This document shows, one piece after another, positions 1 to 6,796 of a DNA stretch of 8,874 nt (its first letter is position 1; every line of letters starts with the position of its first letter). The DNA is taken from the NCBI GenBank assembly GCA_005883855.1, contig VBAU01000399.1:1-8874 (forward strand). The letters are read 5' to 3'. The notes beneath the pieces were generated by a model. It was not told the DNA's origin, searched no databases, and saw nothing but the letters and a program-made list of their open reading frames with translations. Source of the stretch: Bacteroidota bacterium. Lineage in GTDB: Bacteria; Bacteroidota; Bacteroidia; Chitinophagales; Chitinophagaceae. The position numbers were made by a program, and so were the translations under genes.

Positions 1-98
1 ACCAGGTATTAGCCCCGCAGGTGCCAATAAACGAATTGAAAGCAACAGCCCCTCATGCTTCCGCATTTATTTATGAATTGAATAATTTCGGATTTTAG
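1..98 (+). CDS. C-terminal end of an unidentified protein (5' truncated by window)
   Basis: An open frame from base 3 encodes 31 residues ending in ...FIYELNNFGF and a TAG stop at 96-98. The other two forward frames are interrupted by stops. The composition looks like a genuine protein tail: it alternates proline and hydrophobic residues (APQVPINELKATAPHASAF) and ends in a beta-strand-like segment. It stops 25 nt before the esterase start on the same strand, so it is probably the preceding gene of that operon. Too little is visible to name a family. A carbohydrate-active or other exported enzyme would fit the neighbours, but that is a guess from context only. Confidence 0.5.
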   Translation, partial: QVLAPQVPINELKATAPHASAFIYELNNFGF

Positions 99-123
99 AA
101 TTTACATTCACCAAACTTGTATT

Positions 124-1761
124 ATGAAAAGAAATTTGTTCCTTTTATTGTTATTGTTGACTTGCATTTGGTCAACAGCCCAATTGAATAGTGGCACTCC
201 TCAAGTAAAAACAGAAAATGGGATCCTGGAAGGAGTGGACGAATCTGGAGTAAAAACATTCAAAGGTGTTCCATTTGCAGCGCCACCTGTTGGAAATTTT
301 CGTTGGAGAGAGCCACAGCCAGTACAGAGTTGGACAGGTGTACGCAAGGCGGATAAATTCGGCCCCCGCGCCATGCAGCTGCCCATATTTGGTGATATGA
401 ACTTTCGATCTGATGGCGTGAGCGAGGATTGTTTGTATCTAAATGTTTGGACCCCGGCAAAAAGCGGTAATGAAAAGCTTCCTGTGCTCGTCTATTTTTA
501 TGGCGGCGGCTTTCTGGCGGGCGATGGCTCCGAGCTGAGGTATGACGGCGAAAGTATAGCTCGCAAAGGCATCGTCTCTGTTACGGTAAATTATAGATTG
601 GGTGTGTTTGGATTTTTTGCGTATCCCGAACTCACTAAAGAATCACCGCACCACGCCTCTGGCAACTACGGATTGCTGGATCAAAATGCTGCGCTAAGGT
701 GGGTGCAAAAAAATATTGCCGCGTTTGGTGGTGATCCAAAAAAAGTTACCATCGCTGGTGAATCTGCGGGATCTTTTTCAGTGAGTGCACAGATGGCGTC
801 GCCCCTGTCGAAGAATTTGATCGCGGGCGCAATTGGCGAAAGTGGTTCATTGCTGGGTCTAACACCCGTGTCATCTCTCAAAGATGCTGAAAAGTCAGGC
901 TCAGAGTTTTCTGCAACTCTCAAGGCAAATTCTCTTACAGACCTTCGTGCAATACCAGCGGAACAATTACTGAAAGCTACTGCTACTGCCGGCTTTGGCA
1001 GATTCCCAGTTTGCGTGGATGGATATTTCTTCTCAAAATCACCGCTCGAAATTTTTGAAAAAGGTGAACAAGCCCATGTGCCCTTGCTGGTCGGATGGAA
1101 TTCGCAGGAGATGGTATACCAAATAATCTTAGGCAAGGACCAGCCAACAGTTGAAAATTACAAAAGAGCAGTTGAAAAACTTTACGGAGAAAGGTCGGCT
1201 GAGGCCTTAGTGGTTTACAGTGCTTCAAACGATGAAGAGGCTGAGCAAGTGGCAACGGATCTTGCGAGTGATCGGTTCATCGGGTTCAGCACATGGAAAT
1301 GGAGCGATGTTCAAAGCAGGACAGGTGGTAAACCCGTTTATCGTTATTTGTACTCCCGCCCCCGGCCGGAGATGCGCGCAGAAATGGGCAATGCAACCGC
1401 GGGTCTTGCAGGAGGAGTCATAAGGGACACATCTGCTAATAAAGCGCCGAAAATGCCGCCAGCGACGGGGGCCGTTCATTCTGCAGAAATAGAATATGCG
1501 CTTGGCAACCTGCCCACTAACCGAGTATACGACTGGAAGCCCGAAGACTATAAGGTCTCGGAAATCTTGCAGGCGTTTTTTGCCAATTTTATCAAGACGG
1601 GAAATCCAAATGGTCTCGGTGTTCCCGAATGGCAAGCCGTCGATAATAGCAAAGCTGTGCAGGTAATGTATATTGACGTTAACACAAGATCTGTTGCCGA
1701 CAAGAATGCAAGCCGATATCTGTTCATGGATAAGACTGCAAAAAATAGCAAAGCGTTTTAG
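124..1761 (+). CDS. Exported type-B carboxylesterase (alpha/beta hydrolase, COesterase family)
   Basis: This 545-residue protein hydrolyses carboxylic ester bonds; the natural substrate cannot be read from sequence. Residues 1-20 form a signal peptide (basic KR, a run of leucines, cleavage after STAQ), so it should act in the periplasm or outside the cell. Family signatures appear in order: SEDCLYLNVW at 100-109, the oxyanion-hole GGG at 127-129, the nucleophile elbow GESAG with Ser214, the probable acidic triad member Glu329 in GWNSQE, and the catalytic histidine His452 in GAVHSAEIEYAL. Length is normal for bacterial p-nitrobenzyl-esterase-like members, and all three triad residues are present, so it should be active. 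The ATG at 124 is directly followed by the signal peptide, which supports this start. It lies 25 nt after the preceding partial gene and 37 nt before the isomerase-like gene, suggesting co-transcription. A role in removing acyl groups from plant-derived or sugar esters is possible from context but unproven. Confidence 0.93.
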   Translation: MKRNLFLLLLLLTCIWSTAQLNSGTPQVKTENGILEGVDESGVKTFKGVPFAAPPVGNFRWREPQPVQSWTGVRKADKFGPRAMQLPIFGDMNFRSDGVSEDCLYLNVWTPAKSGNEKLPVLVYFYGGGFLAGDGSELRYDGESIARKGIVSVTVNYRLGVFGFFAYPELTKESPHHASGNYGLLDQNAALRWVQKNIAAFGGDPKKVTIAGESAGSFSVSAQMASPLSKNLIAGAIGESGSLLGLTPVSSLKDAEKSGSEFSATLKANSLTDLRAIPAEQLLKATATAGFGRFPVCVDGYFFSKSPLEIFEKGEQAHVPLLVGWNSQEMVYQIILGKDQPTVENYKRAVEKLYGERSAEALVVYSASNDEEAEQVATDLASDRFIGFSTWKWSDVQSRTGGKPVYRYLYSRPRPEMRAEMGNATAGLAGGVIRDTSANKAPKMPPATGAVHSAEIEYALGNLPTNRVYDWKPEDYKVSEILQAFFANFIKTGNPNGLGVPEWQAVDNSKAVQVMYIDVNTRSVADKNASRYLFMDKTAKNSKAF

Positions 1762-1798
1762 TAGCAACAAACATTGCTCACCTTAAATTTTGAACGTG

Positions 1799-2722
1799 AT
1801 GAGAAGAAGACAGTTCCTCAAAACATCTGGCACGGCTGTCATAAGCAGTTTGCTGGTGCCAAACGAACTATTGACCGCCTTTAGTAATAAGAAATACCCG
1901 GTCGGCCTGCAATTGTACACTTTCTTCAACCAGATTGATGACGATGTGCCGGGCACATTGAAAAAGATCGCGGGCATCGGCTACAAAGAAATCGAATCGG
2001 CATTCAGCAAGAAGGGCGGTTATTATGGGATGAAGCCAAAGGAATTTTCAAAACTTGTGAGCGACATTGGCATGTCCTGGAAATCGCATCATGTCACTGG
2101 TGCGCCATTTAAGATGCCGCCGAATGCAAAGCCAATTACTGATGCGAATGGGAATCCGGTTAAGTTTCCACCTATGGGGAATTTAAAAGACAACATGCAG
2201 GAGCTTGTAGATGAAGCGGCGGAAGGGGGGATCCTGTATCTTGTTTGCGCAAGTACTCCTACCAAGACTGTTGATGAAATACAGAGTTCGATTGAGGTTT
2301 TGAATCAGACGGGTGAGGCTTGCAAGAAATCAAGCATCACGCTGGCTTATCACAATCACACTGGCGAGTTTGATAAAATAGAGGGGCAAACACAAACGGC
2401 ATATGATATGTTTTTATCCCAATTGTCTGCAGACATAAAAATGGAGCTCGATTTGTGCTGGGCAACTAAAGCAGGGATCGATCCTGTTGAGCTTTTCAAA
2501 AAAAACCCGGGCCGTTTTCATTTGTGGCACGTAAAAGACCTCAACAAAGAAAAACAGGGTCCAGCTCCTGTTGGCGAAGGCATCATTGACTTCAAACGCA
2601 TCTTTGACAATGCGGATGTTGCCGGCATGAAACATTTTTTTGTAGAACATGACATGCCAGCCGATCCTTATGCAAGCATTACGACGAGCTACAATAATTT
2701 GCAAAAGATCATGAGCTCGTAG
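1799..2722 (+). CDS. Tat-exported sugar phosphate isomerase/epimerase-like protein (xylose isomerase-like TIM barrel)
   Basis: This 307-residue protein belongs to the xylose isomerase-like TIM-barrel superfamily (IolE/sugar epimerase group), whose members isomerise, epimerise or dehydrate sugars and inositols at a divalent metal. The N-terminus MRRRQFLKTSG matches a twin-arginine motif and is followed by a hydrophobic stretch, so a folded, metal-loaded enzyme is probably exported. Visible motifs are GLQLYTF at strand 1, AYHNHTGEF at 183-191, ELDLCW with Asp218, HLWHVKD with His244, and FFVEHD with Glu283. Asp218, His244 and Glu283 are plausible metal ligands. The first ligand glutamate of classical epimerases is not obvious, the AYHNH motif sitting near that place as in many IolE-like proteins. 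An in-frame TTG at 1790 would add three residues, but the ATG at 1799 gives the cleaner Tat signal. The last 58 codons are duplicated about 1.2 kb downstream. Substrate unknown. Confidence 0.85.
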   Translation: MRRRQFLKTSGTAVISSLLVPNELLTAFSNKKYPVGLQLYTFFNQIDDDVPGTLKKIAGIGYKEIESAFSKKGGYYGMKPKEFSKLVSDIGMSWKSHHVTGAPFKMPPNAKPITDANGNPVKFPPMGNLKDNMQELVDEAAEGGILYLVCASTPTKTVDEIQSSIEVLNQTGEACKKSSITLAYHNHTGEFDKIEGQTQTAYDMFLSQLSADIKMELDLCWATKAGIDPVELFKKNPGRFHLWHVKDLNKEKQGPAPVGEGIIDFKRIFDNADVAGMKHFFVEHDMPADPYASITTSYNNLQKIMSS

Positions 2723-2752
2723 ATGGAAGTGCGTTACGTTATCATCTCTCAT
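2550..2752 (+). repeat. Direct repeat copy A: isomerase 3' end plus spacer
   Basis: The 203 bp covering the last 58 codons of the isomerase-like gene and 30 bp of downstream spacer recur at 3739-3966. Identity begins at a run of five A residues and ends at ...CATCTCTCAT. I count six substitutions over 203 aligned positions, plus one 25-bp insertion in copy B. Copy A is joined to the intact gene. Confidence 0.95.
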
Positions 2753-2763
2753 TTCACCTTGCA

Positions 2764-2789
2764 GCAGAGTCTCCCGTAGCGGACTCGGC
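2764..2789 (-). repeat. REP-type palindrome, inverted copy next to RAYT 3' side
   Basis: Read on the minus strand, this 26-bp element matches the palindrome at 3705-3730 at 23 of 26 positions. Its arms are GCCGAGTC and GACTC around a CGCTACGGGA-type core. It lies 11 nt beyond the end of direct repeat copy A, and the copy at 3705-3730 faces the other way. The two therefore bracket the transposase as inverted repeats, the arrangement known for REP elements beside RAYT genes. Confidence 0.75.
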
Positions 2790-3474
2790 GCCATAATCAA
2801 CGTGCTTGCCAAATCAAAATCCTTTAGCGCGCTCGCATTGGTCACGGGGTAAATTCCCTGCCGGCCAGTTGTAGACTCGGCTGCAAAATGGAAGGCTCTT
2901 GCCAAGTCAATATCCTTTAGCGCACCCACATTAGTCACAGGGTAAATTCCCTGCCGGCCGGTTGTGTAGAACTTTGCTGAGCTGTGAACATATTCTTCCG
3001 GACAGCTCGCCAGGTTCCATTTTCCCTTACATGGGTTGTCGTGTATATAGGCCAACTTCTGCAGAATGAATTTTTCGGAAAAACACTCTTTTATATCAAA
3101 AGAATCTTCAAAGACCTCATGTAGCTTGCCTCGTCTCCGATCTGATGGGCGAACCGCACCGGACGGTTGCTGCAAAATGCCGTACTCTTTCTGGAGTGAA
3201 GCCTCTCTACAATTTCATAGGAAAGAAATCGCTTGCCATCTCCGATGATTCGGTTTATACTTTTGCTAGTATTTGAAAAACCAACAAGGCCATGCAGATG
3301 ATTTGGCATAATCACATATCCCGTAATAAAATGTCCCTTCATTTTGAGATAATCAAACCATTTGTATACCGCATCATAGCTGTGAGTCATTTCAAACAGG
3401 TGCAGCCAACACAAATTTGTGAAAGTGAAGAAATAGAGTCCGTTCGTTTCTTTGACTTCTCTTTTTATTGACAT
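2790..3474 (-). pseudogene. Frameshifted RAYT (REP-associated tyrosine transposase, IS200/Y1 family)
   Basis: This is a single-strand DNA transposase of the Y1 HUH superfamily, the type that mobilises REP palindromes. The 5' part (start ATG at 3474) reads MSIKREVKETNGLYFFTFTN, then SYDAVYKWFDYLK and MPNHLHG, with the HUH pair at His59 and His61 (3292-3300), then SINRIIGDGKRF. The 3' part lies in another frame: SDRRRGKLHEVFEDSFD, then QKLAYIHDNPCKGKW with the likely catalytic tyrosine codon at 3047-3049, then HSSAKFYTTGRQGIYPVTN. Family alignment from memory places the frameshift near 3175-3205, so HUH and tyrosine cannot be made on one chain without recoding. The C-terminal 31 codons are tandemly duplicated. 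No stop follows them: the frame reads through the REP and antisense into the isomerase gene as far as 2414, so the end given here is approximate. An upstream ATG at 3507 is open but adds residues unlike the family. Confidence 0.85.
2801..2965 (-). repeat. In-frame 93-bp tandem duplication in RAYT C-terminus
   Basis: The stretches 2801-2872 and 2894-2965 are near-identical and offset by exactly 93 bp (31 codons). On the minus strand both encode TTGRQGIYPVTN followed by VGALKDIDLA in the upstream unit and ASALKDFDLA in the downstream unit. The ends of the units are less conserved. Because the period is a multiple of three, the reading frame is kept through both units. Confidence 0.85.
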
Positions 3475-3487
3475 CTTTCGAGTTGCA

Positions 3488-3508
3488 GTTGTAGCGGCGT
3501 CTACCAAC
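3488..3508 (-). repeat. Hairpin with GTAG foot just upstream of RAYT start
   Basis: The arms GTTGTAG (3488-3494) and CTACCAAC (3501-3508) pair with one bulged C, around a six-base loop. It lies 13 nt upstream of the preferred transposase start on the minus strand. A GTAG tetranucleotide at the hairpin foot is the recognised guide feature of REPs handled by RAYTs in proteobacteria. Its sequence differs from the 26-bp palindromes, so it may be a second REP type or an autoregulatory site. This is an inference from position and shape. Confidence 0.5.
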
Positions 3509-3521
3509 GGGATTCGAGGGT

Positions 3522-3599
3522 ATTATTTTCAGGAGGCTGAGTCCCCTACGGGAAATTCGGCTTGCACATAAAGGGAACTCCGCTACGCTCAAAAATAAT
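3522..3599 (+). repeat. REP-type palindrome (3536-3561) nested in an 8-bp inverted repeat
   Basis: The 26-bp core at 3536-3561 matches the palindrome at 3705-3730 at 22 of 26 positions in the same orientation, sharing GAGTCCCCT and CGGGA. It is followed by TTGCACATAAA, similar to TGGAACATAAA after the other copy. An outer inverted repeat, ATTATTTT (3522-3529) and AAAATAAT (3592-3599), flanks the core and could form a longer stem. Confidence 0.65.
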
Positions 3600-3704
3600 G
3601 TGCTAAGACAGAGATGCGGCTTGTATCTATACGTTGATTCTTTGGATTAAAAGCAGAGCTCAATGATGATTAAGTCAACAGGAAATGGAGAGTTCTTCGA
3701 TGAC

Positions 3705-3730
3705 GCCGAGTCCCCTGCGGGAGACTCGGC
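3705..3730 (+). repeat. REP-type palindrome, best copy
   Basis: This is a near-perfect hairpin: arms GCCGAGTC and GACTCGGC pair over eight bases, and a further CC/GG pairing inside follows one mismatch. It ends eight bases before direct repeat copy B begins and is inverted relative to the copy at 2764-2789. Such palindromes are the usual substrates of RAYT transposases. It could also act as a transcription terminator or mRNA-stabilising hairpin, but no T-run follows. Confidence 0.8.
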
Positions 3731-3738
3731 TGGAACAT

Positions 3739-3966
3739 AAAAACAGGGTCCAGCTCCTGTTGGCGAAGGCATCATTGACTTCAAACGCATCTTTGACAAT
3801 GCGGATGTTGCCGGCATGAAACATTTTTTTGTTGAACATGACGAAACATTTTTTTGTTGAACATGACATGCCAGCCGATCCTTATGCAAGCATTACAACC
3901 AGCTACAACAATTTGCAAAAGATCATGAGCTAGTAGATGGAAGTGCATTACGTTATCATCTCTCAT
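3739..3966 (+). pseudogene. Direct repeat copy B: 3' remnant of a second isomerase-like gene
   Basis: This segment repeats the last 58 codons of the isomerase-like gene and its spacer (copy A at 2550-2752). It has no start or upstream coding part, and a 25-bp tandem duplication (3818-3867) breaks the frame, so it is a non-functional fragment. Relative to copy A, GTA/GTT, ACG/ACA, ACG/ACC and AAT/AAC are synonymous, while the final serine codon TCG has become TAG. The spacer has one further change. The copy abuts the stop codon of the convergent amidohydrolase gene. Antisense frames here are shadows. Confidence 0.85.
3818..3867 (+). repeat. Perfect 25-bp tandem duplication inside copy B
   Basis: GAAACA, seven T residues and GTTGAACATGAC occur twice head to tail (3818-3842 and 3843-3867) with no difference, but once in copy A. 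The length is not a multiple of three, so it shifts the isomerase frame. Replication slippage is the simplest origin. Confidence 0.95.
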
Positions 3967-5265
3967 CTACTTCAACCCATACTTTGTCATGTACCTGTGG
4001 TACAATTGCGTTTGCTTATTTTCCAAACTTACTTTCCGACCCTGGATAAAAGCAGCATCAATGATGCTTGAGCGCATATCCAGGATATCTCCTTCGCACA
4101 CCACAATATTGGCGTCTTTTCCTTCCTCGATTGAGCCGGCGCGATCATCAATGCCCAGGATTTTCGCTGCATCGAGGGTAATTGCACGCAAGGCATCTTC
4201 TTTCGAAAGCCCGTAAGCCACCGCTTGTCCAGCATTGAAAGCCAGATTGCGGTAACGACTTTCGTCATGATCATCATTCAATGCAAACAACACACCTGCC
4301 TGCTTAAGCATATAAGGTGTTTTGAAAGGTTGATCCACATCTTCGTCTTCTGTTTCCGGTAAACGAAATTCCCTCGAGAGTATGACCGAAATATTATTTT
4401 GTTTGAGCAAATTAGCGATCTGCCAACTTTCCGCTCCGCCAACAATCACTACATCAATTCCGAAATCTTTTACAAAATCAACGGCTATCAACAGCTGTTT
4501 GACAACGTCAGCGTGAATAAAAAGTTTTTCTTTCTTCTCAAACAAGGGCCTAAGTGATTCAAACTTTAAGTTAGTTTCCTTATGGTCGGCGCCATCTGCA
4601 TAGGCCTTTGCTTCACGGAAGAATTTTTTCACCTCTTCTATTTTATCAAGGCCTTCTTTCACCGGATCTGGTTGCGGTTGCTGTTGCGCAGCGAATGCAA
4701 ACCGATTCCGGCGGCTCACGAGGCTAGGCATATAAAACACCACTCCTGCATCTCGTTTGTAAAGAGCTTCTTCCCAGTTCCATGCATCCAGCTGCATCAC
4801 TGAACTAGTGCCGGCAACGAGGCTGCCAGTGGGTGCAACGTTTGCAAGCAGAATTCCATTGGCCTTGAGGGTGTTGATGATCTTCGAGTCAGTGTTGTAT
4901 GCAACCGCAGATTGAATATTCGGATTCCATTCACCCAATTCCTGGTAATCATTGGATCCGCGGACAGCGTTGGCTATCTCTTTTAATCCAAGATCAGTTT
5001 CCGAAAGAATCAACCCAGGATAAACCTGCTTTCCTTTTGCATCAATTGCATCTCCCGAGGCAGAAATATTGGTGCCTACCTGGACGATCTTTCCATCAGT
5101 TATTTTAATGGTGCCGTTGTTGATTACAGCTCCGTTACCAACATGAATCGTGGCATTGGTGATATAAAATGTTCCCTTTTGGGGAGCGGCCGGGTATATG
5201 TCATCTTGTGCTTGTATAGCAGCAAAAAGAAAAGTTGTAAGTATTATGAAGAAAGTCTTTTTCAT
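3967..5265 (-). CDS. Exported amidohydrolase-family protein lacking metal ligands (COG1228-like pseudoenzyme)
   Basis: This 432-residue protein starts with signal peptide MKKTFFIILTTFLFAAIQAQ, so it is exported. It shows the amidohydrolase composite domain: NATIHVGNGAVINNGTIKITDGKI at 37-60 and the C-terminal DRAGSIEEGKDANIVV at 374-389. The usual PGLIDxHxH metal motif reads PGLILSETDLGL (83-94), so both first-strand histidines are gone. His251 (FIHAD) may correspond to the strand-5 histidine, but GGAES (276-280) replaces the strand-6 histidine. Classical hydrolysis is therefore unlikely. It may be a structural partner of the upstream amidohydrolase, whose stop codon lies about 10 nt away on the same strand. 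The ATG at 5265 is chosen because it opens the signal peptide; an in-frame upstream start at 5301 would overlap the preceding gene and bury the signal. The stop abuts copy B of the direct repeat. Confidence 0.85.
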   Translation of the reverse strand: MKKTFFIILTTFLFAAIQAQDDIYPAAPQKGTFYITNATIHVGNGAVINNGTIKITDGKIVQVGTNISASGDAIDAKGKQVYPGLILSETDLGLKEIANAVRGSNDYQELGEWNPNIQSAVAYNTDSKIINTLKANGILLANVAPTGSLVAGTSSVMQLDAWNWEEALYKRDAGVVFYMPSLVSRRNRFAFAAQQQPQPDPVKEGLDKIEEVKKFFREAKAYADGADHKETNLKFESLRPLFEKKEKLFIHADVVKQLLIAVDFVKDFGIDVVIVGGAESWQIANLLKQNNISVILSREFRLPETEDEDVDQPFKTPYMLKQAGVLFALNDDHDESRYRNLAFNAGQAVAYGLSKEDALRAITLDAAKILGIDDRAGSIEEGKDANIVVCEGDILDMRSSIIDAAFIQGRKVSLENKQTQLYHRYMTKYGLK

Positions 5266-5275
5266 GTTTACTGAT

Positions 5276-6796
5276 TTATTGGTTTTGACTGTTGATCTCA
5301 CTCATATCATCTGTTTCAACTAATCCGTCTTTGTGTTCATAGTCTTCGCAATGAAGCACCAATTGCAAACTCGGACGAGAAGGTGTCACAGTCGCTGGAT
5401 TGTTGCGTCCCTCTGCAAGCATTTTTTGGATGAGGCGATTGCGTTCCATAGTAATTTGTTTGCGGAGCTCTTTGTCTTTATCGCGGTCAAAATAAACAAC
5501 GCCATCAACGATTGTTTTGTTAGCCTTTGCATAAACACTCAGCGGATTATCGCTCCATAAAACAAGGTCAGCATCCTTCCCTACTTTAATGCTTCCTACC
5601 CTGTCGTCTACATGTAACGCTTTTGCCGGATTTAGAGTGACCATCTTAAATGCTTCATCTTCCGTCAATCCGCCATATTTTACACTTTTTGCTGCTTCCT
5701 GGTTCAGCCGGCGTGCTTGTTCTGCGTCATCGGAGTTAATACAAACATTCAAACCTTCCTTCACCATGATAGCTGGGTTGTATGCAATGGCATCCTGCAC
5801 TTCAAGCTTATATGCCCACCAATCTGAAAACGTTGACGCGTTGGCTCCGTGAGCTTTCATTTTATCAGCTACCTTATATCCTTCAAGAATGTGTGTGAAC
5901 GTATTCACCTTGAACCCAAATTTTTCTGCGACCCTCATTAACTCAGTGATCTCACTTTGCACGTAAGAGTGACAAGTAATAAATCGTTTGCCATTCATGA
6001 TCTCGACAAGAGCCTCTAGCTTCAGGTCACGCCGAACAGACATCTGCGCATCGCCACCTTTCTTTTTGTTATTCTGTTCTGCTTCTTTCATTTTCTTTTG
6101 ATAGTCTGATGCCCGGGCGAATGCATCCATCTGCACTTCTTCTACTCCCATGCGAGTATCAGGATAGCGCGTATTTCCCTGGTTGGCTGCGGTGCGCTTG
6201 ACATTCTCACCTAATGCAAATTTGATAAATGGATCAGCACCTTTGAATTTGAGTTCCTCATCATTTACACCCCAGCGTAGCTTGATCAACTGAGTTTGTC
6301 CGCCGATCGTATTAGCCGAGCCATGCAGAATATGAGATGAAGTAACACCGCCGCTCAGCTGGCGATATATATTTATGTCTTCAGGATTTAGGTTGTCTCC
6401 GATGCGAACCTCAGATGTCACCGACTGCGCGCCTTCATTAATGGAAAAAGCTGCGATATGCGAGTGCTCATCAATGATACCAGGTGACAGATATTGGCCG
6501 CTACCATCGATTACTGTTGCCGAGGCGTCAGATAAGTCTTTCCCGATCCGTGCTATCTTTCCATTTTTCACCAACACATCGGTGTTTGACAAAATCCCTT
6601 CTTTCTCATTAGTCCAAACAGTAGCATTTTTGATCAACAGGTCGTGTTGATGAGGCAAAGAATCCCAACCGTAAGCACCAAACGGATAAGTCACTTTCCC
6701 CAGACGCAATGGAAATTTTCTCTTCGCGCTATCTGTCGGTTCATTTGCTTTTATGAATGTCGCAGTCCAGGTTAGTGGGTTGCCTAATGTGTCCAC
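5276..6796 (-). CDS. C-terminal, catalytic amidohydrolase half of a frameshifted two-domain protein
   Basis: This frame encodes an imidazolonepropionase-like amidohydrolase domain (COG1228). Counting from the GTG at 6796, the metal ligands are all present: His111 and His113 in PGIIDEHSH, His276 in TCHSYVQSE, His302 in FTHILEG, and Asp356 in INSDDAEQ. The C-terminal DRVGSIKVGKDADLVLW closes the beta-sandwich. This is thus the one domain in the operon expected to hydrolyse something, probably a cyclic amide, peptide or similar bond; the substrate is unknown. The GTG is not a believable start: the frame stays open upstream to a stop at 6905-6907 and encodes VKWGKAWGQGDRQDLNNGD, a stretch I recall as the inter-domain linker of full-length relatives of roughly 1,000 residues. 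It is the 3' half of the gene starting at 8372 and has no signal peptide of its own. Expression depends on a sequencing error or real recoding. Confidence 0.8.
   Translation of the reverse strand: MDTLGNPLTWTATFIKANEPTDSAKRKFPLRLGKVTYPFGAYGWDSLPHQHDLLIKNATVWTNEKEGILSNTDVLVKNGKIARIGKDLSDASATVIDGSGQYLSPGIIDEHSHIAAFSINEGAQSVTSEVRIGDNLNPEDINIYRQLSGGVTSSHILHGSANTIGGQTQLIKLRWGVNDEELKFKGADPFIKFALGENVKRTAANQGNTRYPDTRMGVEEVQMDAFARASDYQKKMKEAEQNNKKKGGDAQMSVRRDLKLEALVEIMNGKRFITCHSYVQSEITELMRVAEKFGFKVNTFTHILEGYKVADKMKAHGANASTFSDWWAYKLEVQDAIAYNPAIMVKEGLNVCINSDDAEQARRLNQEAAKSVKYGGLTEDEAFKMVTLNPAKALHVDDRVGSIKVGKDADLVLWSDNPLSVYAKANKTIVDGVVYFDRDKDKELRKQITMERNRLIQKMLAEGRNNPATVTPSRPSLQLVLHCEDYEHKDGLVETDDMSEINSQNQ

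Larger units (their letters stand above)
3475..3738. other. Non-coding RAYT upstream region with REP elements
   Basis: This stretch between the transposase start and direct repeat copy B holds no convincing gene. Short frames across it translate REP sequence (SRRGL-type peptides) and have no family resemblance. It contains a palindrome at 3488-3508 and two REP-type palindromes at 3536-3561 and 3705-3730. The remainder, about 3600-3700, shows nothing I recognise. Confidence 0.7.

Noticed and set aside
681..1136. 151-residue minus-strand open frame
   Set aside because: It is antisense to the nucleophile-elbow region of the esterase. The coding signal is clearly on the plus strand.
1225..1770. 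181-residue minus-strand open frame
   Set aside because: It lies wholly antisense to the well-supported carboxylesterase, shows no recognisable family and has a cysteine- and arginine-rich shadow-like composition.
2414..2790. Extension of the RAYT reading frame antisense into the isomerase gene
   Set aside because: Beyond about 2790 the translation is simply the reverse of the REP and isomerase sequence, so it is read-through after a lost stop and not a real domain.
2753..3738. CRISPR array or integron-like repeat array
   Set aside because: The repeats are three unevenly spaced palindromes plus one coding duplication. There are no regular spacers and no cas or integrase genes.
3647..3966. 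Minus-strand open frames with repeated NKKMFHAGNI-type peptides
   Set aside because: The apparent peptide repeat is the antisense of the 25-bp tandem duplication in copy B. The frames have no start context or family.
6375..6650. 91-residue plus-strand open frame
   Set aside because: It is antisense to the HxH region of the catalytic amidohydrolase domain, which has strong motif support.
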